From assembly GCA_018818925.1 (NCBI GenBank), contig JAHJQZ010000023.1:1-49917 (forward strand): DNA of 49,917 nt. Reading direction: 5' to 3'. The translations under genes and the position numbers were made by a program. Source of the stretch: Alphaproteobacteria bacterium. Its GTDB lineage: Bacteria > Pseudomonadota > Alphaproteobacteria > Rhizobiales > Devosiaceae. The notes beneath the pieces are model-generated. The model worked only from the letters and a program-made list of their open reading frames with translations, did no database searches and had not been told where the DNA came from. Below are positions 17,629 to 24,439 of the stretch, in pieces (within the stretch, counting starts at the first letter, position 1; the number at the start of each line of letters is the position of its first letter).

Positions 17629-19356
17629 TCAGGCCGATTGGGCGGCGCTGAGAAGCGCGTCGAACATCGCATTCAGCACTTCGAAAAGCTGGGCGGAGGC
17701 AGAGTAGAGCTGCTGGTATTCTGTCAGGTTTGCGGTCTCCTCATCGATGTTCACCCCGGTTTCGGACAGGAAGGCATCCGACAGAGAACCGTAGGCGCTT
17801 TGCGCGGTTTCGAGGCCTGTTTCGGCGCCTGACGCGCGGCTCGCCACATCCGCGACGATCTTGGCGGCATATTCGGCGAGGCTTGTCGAGGTTGCGCCCA
17901 ACGCGCCCGCGGCGGCAAAGGATTGATCCTCGCTGAGGGCATCGGTCAGGCTCCGGACAAAGTCCTGCGAATAGGAGACGACCTGGGTGCCGGCCGTCAG
18001 GGACGCCGCGGCGCTCAGCGTCGCCGTGCTCAAGCCATTGGAGGCAACGCTCTCGGCGACCGCGATGTCGGCGGCGCCGGTGCCGGTCAGCAGATCATTG
18101 AGCCCGAAAAAGGCGGAGAAGCCGGCGCTGTCCGATCCAATTTCCGCATCAATGCCAGCGATCGCTATTCCCGATCCACCCGTGCTGGCGATGGTCAGCA
18201 CGCCGTCGGTCACGCTGGCATCGAACCCGGTGGTGGCGTCGATTGCGCCGACGAGGTCGCCGATTGTCGTATAGGCCGACAGATCGAAATCGGCGTAGGA
18301 CACCAATCCGCCACCGTCATCGACCAGCGCGATGCGCGTCGTGCCGGTGGCCGAAAGGCTGTCGCTCGGATTGATGCTGGTCGTGCCGGTGAGGCTGTCC
18401 GGTGCCGGCAGGGTCGTGCCGGCATTGTAGGCCACGTTGAGCGCGTCGATGAGCCCTGTCGCAAGGGAATCCAGTTCGTCCTGCACCTCGGGCAGAACGT
18501 CATCGCGTTGCTCAAGCAGGGCGCCGATCGTGCCGCCACTCAATGTGCCGGTGATGTCTTTGCCATCGACGGTGATCGCTTCAAAGACGGTATCGGCCGT
18601 GACAATGGCCGCCGGATCGTAGCTGAGCGCATGCACCTTGCTGTCGAGCAGCACCGTGCCCGAGGACGTGGCGATGCGCATGGTGCCATCCGAGGAGACG
18701 CAATACGAGACATCGATGGCTTCGGCGAGGGTTTGCAGCGCCTGATTGCGCTGGTCCTCCAGATCGGCGGTCGACAGTTTGCGCGCCGTGGCCGTGACGA
18801 TCTGGTCGTTGAGAGAGTCTATGGTCTCGAGAGCCTCGTTTATATTTGTCACCGTATCGGCGATCTGGCCGTCGGCATCTTCCCTGAGCCCCTGGATGAG
18901 GCCCGAGGTTTCCCGCAATTGGGTTGCAAGGGTCTCGATGCTCTCAAGGGCAACATTGGCGAGAATGTCGCTTTCCGGCGTGCCGGACAGCGAACTCAGC
19001 GCGGATTCCATGTCGGCGATGGTGGCGGCAATCGAGGTGCTGCCGTCTTCATCGGTTGAAACGTTGCCAAAAAGGGACTGGAGCGAGTTGGCGAAGCTTT
19101 CGCTGATTGTCGCCGCACTCTGGATCGAGGTGGCCGCCACCAGGTCGCGCAACAGGTATTTGTCGACGTTGCTCGCAATTGCGGTGATCGCGGTGCCCGA
19201 ACTCACCGAGCCGGTAACCGTGGCAATTTGGGTCGCGATCTTGCGCGAATAGCCTTCGGTGTCGGCATTGGCGATGTTGGACGAGGTCACCTGAATCTGG
19301 ACCTGGCTCGCCATCATCGCGCTGGTTGCGATGGTTCTGATCGCCGAAAAGGACAT
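17629..19356 (-). CDS. flgK: Flagellar hook-associated protein FlgK
   Basis: The product is 575 residues from ATG 19356 (MSFSAIRTIATSAMMASQVQ); a GTG directly before it is also possible. The N-terminal rod/hook motif VTSSNIANADTEGYSRKIAT is diagnostic of FlgK, as is the C-terminal NLTEYQQLYSASAQLFEVLN. LEDQRNQALQTLAEAIDVS is a conserved central segment. FlgK (HAP1) caps the hook and joins it to FlgL. The middle is rich in Thr, Ser, Ala and Gly, as in the neighbouring hook and filament proteins. It is transcribed with the FlgN-like chaperone gene that ends 21 bases upstream. Confidence 0.93.
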   Translation of the reverse strand: MSFSAIRTIATSAMMASQVQIQVTSSNIANADTEGYSRKIATQIATVTGSVSSGTAITAIASNVDKYLLRDLVAATSIQSAATISESFANSLQSLFGNVSTDEDGSTSIAATIADMESALSSLSGTPESDILANVALESIETLATQLRETSGLIQGLREDADGQIADTVTNINEALETIDSLNDQIVTATARKLSTADLEDQRNQALQTLAEAIDVSYCVSSDGTMRIATSSGTVLLDSKVHALSYDPAAIVTADTVFEAITVDGKDITGTLSGGTIGALLEQRDDVLPEVQDELDSLATGLIDALNVAYNAGTTLPAPDSLTGTTSINPSDSLSATGTTRIALVDDGGGLVSYADFDLSAYTTIGDLVGAIDATTGFDASVTDGVLTIASTGGSGIAIAGIDAEIGSDSAGFSAFFGLNDLLTGTGAADIAVAESVASNGLSTATLSAAASLTAGTQVVSYSQDFVRSLTDALSEDQSFAAAGALGATSTSLAEYAAKIVADVASRASGAETGLETAQSAYGSLSDAFLSETGVNIDEETANLTEYQQLYSASAQLFEVLNAMFDALLSAAQSA

Positions 19357-19377
19357 CACGCCGGCCCCGGTTATGGA

Positions 19378-19842
19378 TCAGGCCAACTGGCTGCGGCTTG
19401 CCGAAGCGCGCGCCTCGTCGAGCCTGGGCAAGCCGTGCTGCGTGTAGCCGCTTTTCGCTCCGGTCTGTTCGCGCACCGCCGACATGATGGCCTCGATCCG
19501 GCGGTGCGTAACGGCCATGGCGCGCTTGAGCAGGCTCATGTTCTCCGACATCACGTCTTGCAGAGTGGTCAGTCCTTCGACCAGTTCGCGATGCAATGAC
19601 TTGTCGGCCTCGACGAATGCGGGATCGCCGCTGCGGATGCGGGACATCCACGCGTCGAGCCGTGCGCTAAGGGCCGCCTTGCGGACGACGTTCTGGGAGA
19701 CCGAGGCAGGCATTCCGCGTGCCAGCATGGTGTTTTCCTCGACGATCTGCTCGTTCAGGGTTTCGACAAGGTCGATCAGTTCGATCAGATTGCCGACTTC
19801 CCCGGAAGTGGACACGGTCGTTGCGACGTTAGAATAGGTCAT
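19378..19842 (-). CDS. FlgN-like flagellar export chaperone
   Basis: The product is 154 residues from ATG 19842 (MTYSNVATTVSTSGEVGNL), with GGAGACAGACC ahead. It is predicted almost wholly helical: LIELIDLVETLNEQIVEEN, then LLKRAMAVTHRRIEAIMSAV, then a C-terminal Tyr-containing GYTQHGLPRLDEA tail. Size, helical make-up and place directly before flgK fit FlgN, the chaperone of FlgK and FlgL. Sequence identity to enterobacterial FlgN is not obvious to me, so the name is inferred from context. It overlaps the 97-aa gene by ATGA. Confidence 0.65.
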   Translation of the reverse strand: MTYSNVATTVSTSGEVGNLIELIDLVETLNEQIVEENTMLARGMPASVSQNVVRKAALSARLDAWMSRIRSGDPAFVEADKSLHRELVEGLTTLQDVMSENMSLLKRAMAVTHRRIEAIMSAVREQTGAKSGYTQHGLPRLDEARASASRSQLA

Positions 19843-20132
19843 GGTCTGTCTCCGTTTTCGCGTCCGAATGCGAGTGTTTTGGCGCGGCAATAGGCCGTGG
19901 TTGCTGCCAGTCCAAGCTGGACCGAGACCATCTGGATGCGCAGGTCCCTTGCCTGTGCGGCAAGCGCGGTCATTGCGGTCGTCAATTCATCGAGCAAGGC
20001 GAGAATCTGCTTGGCATCTGACTTCGAGTGCGCGTTTGCCCTGATCTGCTCGACCGACTGGCGAAGGCGCCACAGATGCCCCAGATCGCCGGTTTTCGCG
20101 ACGACCGCAGCTTTAGGCGCTCCGGTGCTCAT
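19839..20132 (-). CDS. Unknown 97-aa helical protein between flgE and flgN
   Basis: I do not recognise this family. The 97 residues are mostly helical: LGHLWRLRQSVEQIRANAHS, AKQILALLDELTTAMTALA and MVSVQLGLAATTAYCRAKT. There is no signal peptide or membrane span. Both its start and its stop overlap the neighbours by ATGA (flgE upstream, flgN-like downstream), which strongly supports a translated gene in the hook operon. A small export chaperone or adaptor for hook proteins is one possibility; nothing in the sequence proves it. Confidence 0.75.
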   Translation of the reverse strand: MSTGAPKAAVVAKTGDLGHLWRLRQSVEQIRANAHSKSDAKQILALLDELTTAMTALAAQARDLRIQMVSVQLGLAATTAYCRAKTLAFGRENGDRP

Positions 20133-21385
20133 CGCACGGCCGAGATCAGGGTCTCGAACATCGAGTTGGCGGCCGACATCACCTGGGCGGCGCCGGAATA
20201 GGCCTGCTGCGCCGCCATCATGTTGGCGAACTCGGTACTCGTGTCGGTGGTGCTCAATTCGATCTGGCTGCCATAGACCGTGCCGGCACCGTTTTGCCCC
20301 GACAGACGCAAGGTCGAGGAACCGGATTCGGTGCTCGCGGCATACATGCCATAGCTCAAGCTCGTCAAACCGTCGGAATTGGTGAAGGTTGCGACCGGAA
20401 TCTTGAAGATGGCGCGTTCGGTATCGTTGTCGTAGTTGGCGTTGACATTGCCGTCCTCGTCGATGGAGATCGAGATCAGGCTCCCCATCGCCGTGCCGTC
20501 CTGGGTCGATTCCAGATCGACGGTGAGCGTTTCGTCGCCGGTCGCGTATTGGCTGAGGCCGGTTGCGGTGCCGGCCGTGCCGAAATCGAGCGCAATGGAA
20601 CTGGCGGCGGCGCCGGTCGTCCAGCCGGAAATGGCAAGTGTCGCGGGGGACGGGCTGGTACTGGCGAGGGTGCCGTCGTCGTTGAAGGCGATCGCGATGG
20701 CACCGGCGCTCGTCGTACCGATTGTTGCGCCGTTGCTGACCGGGTTGCTGAAGCTCGCCGTCCAGCTGTTGTCGGCCGTCTTGGTCCAGGTCACCGTGAC
20801 ATTGGCGGCCGTTCCCAGCGAGTCGAACACCTCGATCGAGCTGGTGAAGGTACCACCCACCGTCGCGTCGGCCGGAAGGTTGGCAACGAATGAGGTTTCC
20901 GTTGTTGGCGAGGCGATGGTCGAGATCGAGTCGACATCGATCGATTCGAGGTTGGACGCCGTGGTGCCGCCGACGACAGTGCCGTCCGCGTCAGTCGGCC
21001 AGCCCTGGAGAAAATAGCCGTTGTTGACCAGATAGCCGTCGGCGTCGACGGAGAACTCGCCATTGCGCGTATAATAGGCCGCACCGCCTTCGGCGGCGTC
21101 ATTGGTGACGAAAAAGCCGTTGCCGTAGATTGCGACATTGGTGGAGACCGACGACGACGTCAGCAGGCCTTGCTCGGTGACATTGGAAACGCCTGAGATG
21201 GCGACGCCGCCGGATGCGACGCCAGATACTGCGCTGCCGCCGGACAGGAGGCTGGCGAAGCTGGCCGAGGTTGTCTTGTAGGCCGTGGTCGAGGCATTGG
21301 CCAGATTGTTGGAAACAAGCGAGAGCGCCGAACTCTGGGCACTCAAGGCCGTGACGGCGGCACTGATGGCACCGGACAGGGACAT
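20129..21385 (-). CDS. flgE: Flagellar hook protein FlgE
   Basis: The product is 418 residues, starting MSLSGAISAAVTALSAQSSA, followed by LVSNNLANASTTAYKTT, the rod/hook N-terminal motif. YGNGFFVTNDA and YYTRNGEFSVDADGYLVN are the FlgE core strands, and the C-terminus AAQQAYSGAAQVMSAANSMF ETLISAVR closes the D0 coil. It polymerises into the hook. The start has GGAGCACGAAG. It is 11 bases downstream of flgD, whose product caps hook growth. The mid-region is rich in Ser, Thr and Ala. Confidence 0.94.
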   Translation of the reverse strand: MSLSGAISAAVTALSAQSSALSLVSNNLANASTTAYKTTSASFASLLSGGSAVSGVASGGVAISGVSNVTEQGLLTSSSVSTNVAIYGNGFFVTNDAAEGGAAYYTRNGEFSVDADGYLVNNGYFLQGWPTDADGTVVGGTTASNLESIDVDSISTIASPTTETSFVANLPADATVGGTFTSSIEVFDSLGTAANVTVTWTKTADNSWTASFSNPVSNGATIGTTSAGAIAIAFNDDGTLASTSPSPATLAISGWTTGAAASSIALDFGTAGTATGLSQYATGDETLTVDLESTQDGTAMGSLISISIDEDGNVNANYDNDTERAIFKIPVATFTNSDGLTSLSYGMYAASTESGSSTLRLSGQNGAGTVYGSQIELSTTDTSTEFANMMAAQQAYSGAAQVMSAANSMFETLISAVR

Positions 21386-21396
21386 CTTCGTGCTCC

Positions 21397-21672
21397 CTAG
21401 ACGGTGATGTCGAGGCCGGATGCAATCGTATCCAGCGTCGTGCTGATATTGCTCAGCGTCTCGGACATATCGAGCTGCTGCTGGTAGCCGGCAAACGAAA
21501 CCATCTGGTCGAGCAGCTTGTCCGGATCGGTCGGGTCGAGCGGATTCTGGTTCTGCAGCTGGGTCACCAGGAGACTGAGAAAGTCTTCCGTGGTCAGGCT
21601 GGCGGAAAGGGAGGAGGAACTCGTCGTCGTGGCCGCCGTGGTCGTGGCGGAACTCACTGTGGATATGCTCAT
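21397..21672 (-). CDS. flgD: Short flagellar hook assembly scaffold FlgD
   Basis: The product is 91 residues from ATG 21672 (MSISTVSSATTTA) with GGGAG ahead. Longer in-frame extension gives non-family sequence. The conserved FlgD core is present: LTTEDFLSLLVTQLQNQNPL DPTDPDKLLDQMVSFAGYQQ QL. The C-terminal FlgD Ig-like and tudor-like domains found in the roughly 230-aa enterobacterial protein are absent; rhizobial FlgD proteins are also short, though usually longer than this. It forms the cap for hook growth. It is followed by flgE; upstream lies a 255-base gap. Confidence 0.82.
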   Translation of the reverse strand: MSISTVSSATTTAATTTSSSSLSASLTTEDFLSLLVTQLQNQNPLDPTDPDKLLDQMVSFAGYQQQLDMSETLSNISTTLDTIASGLDITV

Positions 21673-21927
21673 CTGTCTGCTCCCATCGCCCCGGGATGCA
21701 GGGTTTTCCGTCTGCGTCGTCGGGATTGTCGTTTCGAAGTTCGTCACCGAAGGGTGATGTTCTTGAAACGGCTGGGAGCGCTTTTTCAGGCGCTTAAAAG
21801 TATCGAGGGACGCATGAAAAGCGCAGTCCGCGCGTTTCGGCATGGTCCGCGATCGCCGAGGCAAGGCGCGCGCTGGTCAGGCCGGAATGCAGGCTTTGGA
21901 GAAAAACGCGACAGCGTCGAGGAGGGG
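21673..21927 (-). promoter_or_regulatory. Gap upstream of flgD, possible internal promoter
   Basis: This is the largest gap between genes downstream of fliD in the flagellar block (255 bases). I see no supported ORF. It may carry a separate promoter for flgD-flgE-97aa-flgN-flgK-flgL-flbT, but no sigma-28 or sigma-54 consensus was recognised with confidence. Confidence 0.25.
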
Positions 21928-22209
21928 CTACGGCTTTGGCTTGCGCGGGCGCGAATCGAGGGCTTTGGCGACGATGCGATCCACGAGCCCCTCGGGTGCG
22001 GAAATGCCTTTGCCGCCAAGCTCCCTTTTTAAAAGGGCCTCGAGATCGAGCATCTGTCGTGCAGGCACGGAGCCGGCAAGCAAGGCCTCGGCAGCCTGGC
22101 GCTCGGTATCGGGCCAGAGCACAAGGTCCGGCCCGTAAACGGCAAGTTTGGTCTCGAATTCCTCGATAGACACGGCGAATGGGCACTCTCTTTTTGCGCC
22201 CGTCGCCAT
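21928..22209 (-). CDS. Unknown 93-aa protein in the flagellar cluster
   Basis: The product is 93 residues from ATG 22209. It contains FETKLAVYGPDLVLWPDTER followed by AAEALLAGSVPARQMLDLEA. A YG-x-D-x-x-x-WP motif with an alanine-rich helix after it occurs, to my knowledge, in small alphaproteobacterial proteins that often accompany ECF sigma factors. An ECF sigma gene does stand at the head of this cluster. The C-terminus is basic (DSRPRKPKP). It starts 18 bases after fliS ends and the ribosome site is weak. No function can be assigned; a regulatory role is speculation. Confidence 0.6.
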   Translation of the reverse strand: MATGAKRECPFAVSIEEFETKLAVYGPDLVLWPDTERQAAEALLAGSVPARQMLDLEALLKRELGGKGISAPEGLVDRIVAKALDSRPRKPKP

Positions 22210-22227
22210 TCGGCTGGCCGGGTGCGC

Positions 22228-22629
22228 TCAAGCGCCTCTGACCGGGACCTCCGGCAAGCCGGCAATTTGCGCCCACGCATTGCGCAACTCGGCAAGTCCC
22301 CCCAGGAGCGTGTCATAGCGTGCCGCCATGTCCGGCCGTCCAAACCCGCCATGCAGCGCCATGATGTTGCTAACGTATGTTTGCTTGAGCGTCGTGGCAA
22401 GCTCGGGACTTTGCGCAAAATCCAGGCTGCCCATCAGGCCGAGAAAGATCGTGGTCGCACGCAGAACGCCGGCATGCGCCTCCTCCAGACGGTTGTCGGT
22501 CGCCGCCTTCGAAGCCCGGCGAATCCGCCTGATGGCCTCGTCGTAGAGCCGCACCACCGCAACTGCCGGAGTCACATGGGTTGCCGCCTGCCGATAGGCG
22601 GTCACGGCTTTGGCGAAGCTTTGGGTCAT
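22228..22629 (-). CDS. fliS: Flagellar export chaperone FliS
   Basis: The product is 133 residues from ATG 22629. FliS features: a Tyr-containing N-terminus (AKAVTAYRQAATHVTPAVAV), the conserved VVRLYDEAIRRIRRA helix, then LGLMGSLDFAQSPELATTLK and a helical end. The family binds the flagellin C-terminus to prevent polymerisation in the cytoplasm. It directly follows fliD with a one-base overlap (TGATG), the usual fliD-fliS order. FliS is not common in Rhizobiales flagellar systems, so its presence is informative. Confidence 0.86.
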   Translation of the reverse strand: MTQSFAKAVTAYRQAATHVTPAVAVVRLYDEAIRRIRRASKAATDNRLEEAHAGVLRATTIFLGLMGSLDFAQSPELATTLKQTYVSNIMALHGGFGRPDMAARYDTLLGGLAELRNAWAQIAGLPEVPVRGA

Positions 22630-24320
22630 CACGAGTTGTTCCAGGTGTCGATAAGGGTGGTGAGGTATTCCAGCATGGATTCGGCGGATTCAATTGCCGC
22701 CTGATATTCTGCGTAGCGCGTCGTCAGATTGGTGCGGTAGGTTTCGGCGCGCTCCGTGATGTCGTCGACCTCGGTCGAGAGCGTCTCGTTTGTGTCTTTG
22801 AGGGTCTCGATCAGGGTTTCGAGTATGCCCTCGCTGGTGTCCGAGACGCCGTCCGTGGCGTTGTAGAGCAATTCGGCGATGCCGGTCTGAAAGGACAGGT
22901 CGACCGAAAGGCTGCTCGATCCGGCATATACAAATGTATAGCCTTCGTATTTTGTTCCCTCGGCACCGATGATGCGGGTGCCGCTGATGGTGAACAGATC
23001 AGGGTTGCCGTCGACGCCGACCGAGGAGACGGCGCCATTTTCATCGACCGTGATGTCGAGCGTGACATCGTCAACAAGATTCGTGCCCCGAGCCAGCATC
23101 AGTAGTTTTGCCGAGGACGATGTCATCGAGAAAGTCAGCAGGGATTCGACGGCGTCGGCATCATTGAGCAGCGCGTCGTCGAGTGTGTCTTCGTCAAGCA
23201 CCAGCGCATTGTTTTCGTCGAAAGTCAGTCCGAGCAGCGCCATGCTGTCCCCGCCGATCATCGCGGTCAGGGCGCTGTTGATGCCGGAATTGACGTTGCG
23301 CAACGTGCCATCGCCGAACAGGACGGAATCGTCGTCCTCATCGCCTGTCGGCGCCTGCTGCTGGGCAAAGGCAAACTCGCGATAGGCGTTATAGGCATCG
23401 ACCAGGGTCGTGATGGCTTGCTTGACGGTGCTGAGATCGGTGCCGATCTCCAGGGTGATCGAGGTATCGTCCGGCGTTTGCTGATAAAGATGCAGGGTGA
23501 TGCCATCGATGGCATCGTCGACATCGTTGCCGGAGCGGGTGATCTCGATGCCGTCGATGGCAAAGATCGCCTGTTGGGCGGCCTGCAATTCGTCGGCAAA
23601 GCCGCCGCTATCAAGAATGCCCAGCCCGGTGAGCAGGTCGTCGCCGGAAACGCTGGCGGCGGTGAGCGTGTTGCCCGTTTCCGCGCCGCTCAGGATAAGC
23701 CGGTAGTCGGTATCCGACACCTTGAGCACGCTCGCCTTGACACCGCTTGCGTCCGTTTTGGCGTTGATTGCCTCTGCGACCTCGTCAAGGGTCATGTCCG
23801 AGGTGATGGTGATCTGGCTGCTCGTGCCGGCATCGGTGCCCAGCGTGATCACGCCATCATAGCCGAGCTCGTCCGTGATCGAGGACATGGTGCCACCCGC
23901 GACCTTGTGGGACTTGGCGATCTGGGAAATCGTCAGGTCGTAGCTGCCGGTCGCGGCGCCGTCCTCGATGGTGGCGGCAGCCGACGCGCTCGCGTCGACA
24001 TCGCCGTTTTCCGAGAGATAGGCGGCGCGGTTCAAAAAGGCGTTGTCGGCGGTGGAAGAACTGCCCGACGGCGCTCTCAGGGCATTGGCGGCGTCGGCAA
24101 GATCCTGCAGCAGCGTCTGCAATTCCTGATAGGCGGCAATGGTCGCCTCGTTGTCGGTGATCTTGAGCTCGATCGTATCGGCCTTGGTGAGCTTTGCCGC
24201 GACGGCTTCCTCGATCAGCCCGCTCCAGTCGATATCGCTCGACGATGTCGAGGTAGCGGTCGACGTCGTCGACGTGTAGGTCGAGGACAAGAGCGAAGTG
24301 GTGCTGGAAACACTCGTCAT
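22629..24320 (-). CDS. fliD: Flagellar filament cap protein FliD
   Basis: The product is 563 residues from ATG 24320 (MTSVSSTTSLLSSTYTS); a TTG six codons upstream is less likely. FliD_N features: SSDIDWSGLIEEAVAAKLTK, IAAYQELQTLLQDLADAANA LRAPSG. The flagellin-hook IN-type segment is ITITSDMTLDEVAEAINAKT, and the FliD_C part includes QQTPDDTSITLEIGTDLSTV and LVDAYNAYREFA. The C-terminal coil reads ITERAETYRTNLTTRYAEYQ. FliD caps the filament and helps flagellin fold. Start context is poor (no strong Shine-Dalgarno), so the first codon is uncertain. Confidence 0.92.
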   Translation of the reverse strand: MTSVSSTTSLLSSTYTSTTSTATSTSSSDIDWSGLIEEAVAAKLTKADTIELKITDNEATIAAYQELQTLLQDLADAANALRAPSGSSSTADNAFLNRAAYLSENGDVDASASAAATIEDGAATGSYDLTISQIAKSHKVAGGTMSSITDELGYDGVITLGTDAGTSSQITITSDMTLDEVAEAINAKTDASGVKASVLKVSDTDYRLILSGAETGNTLTAASVSGDDLLTGLGILDSGGFADELQAAQQAIFAIDGIEITRSGNDVDDAIDGITLHLYQQTPDDTSITLEIGTDLSTVKQAITTLVDAYNAYREFAFAQQQAPTGDEDDDSVLFGDGTLRNVNSGINSALTAMIGGDSMALLGLTFDENNALVLDEDTLDDALLNDADAVESLLTFSMTSSSAKLLMLARGTNLVDDVTLDITVDENGAVSSVGVDGNPDLFTISGTRIIGAEGTKYEGYTFVYAGSSSLSVDLSFQTGIAELLYNATDGVSDTSEGILETLIETLKDTNETLSTEVDDITERAETYRTNLTTRYAEYQAAIESAESMLEYLTTLIDTWNNS

Positions 24321-24439
24321 GACGCCAATCCGAAGCAAAATCCGACCGCGTTCTCACTCCGGTTCCGATGCGGGGGTCCGGAAAGGGAGGTGGGAATGGG
24401 CACCGAGGCGCCCATTCCCGGCTCGTGTCAGGGAAGCGT

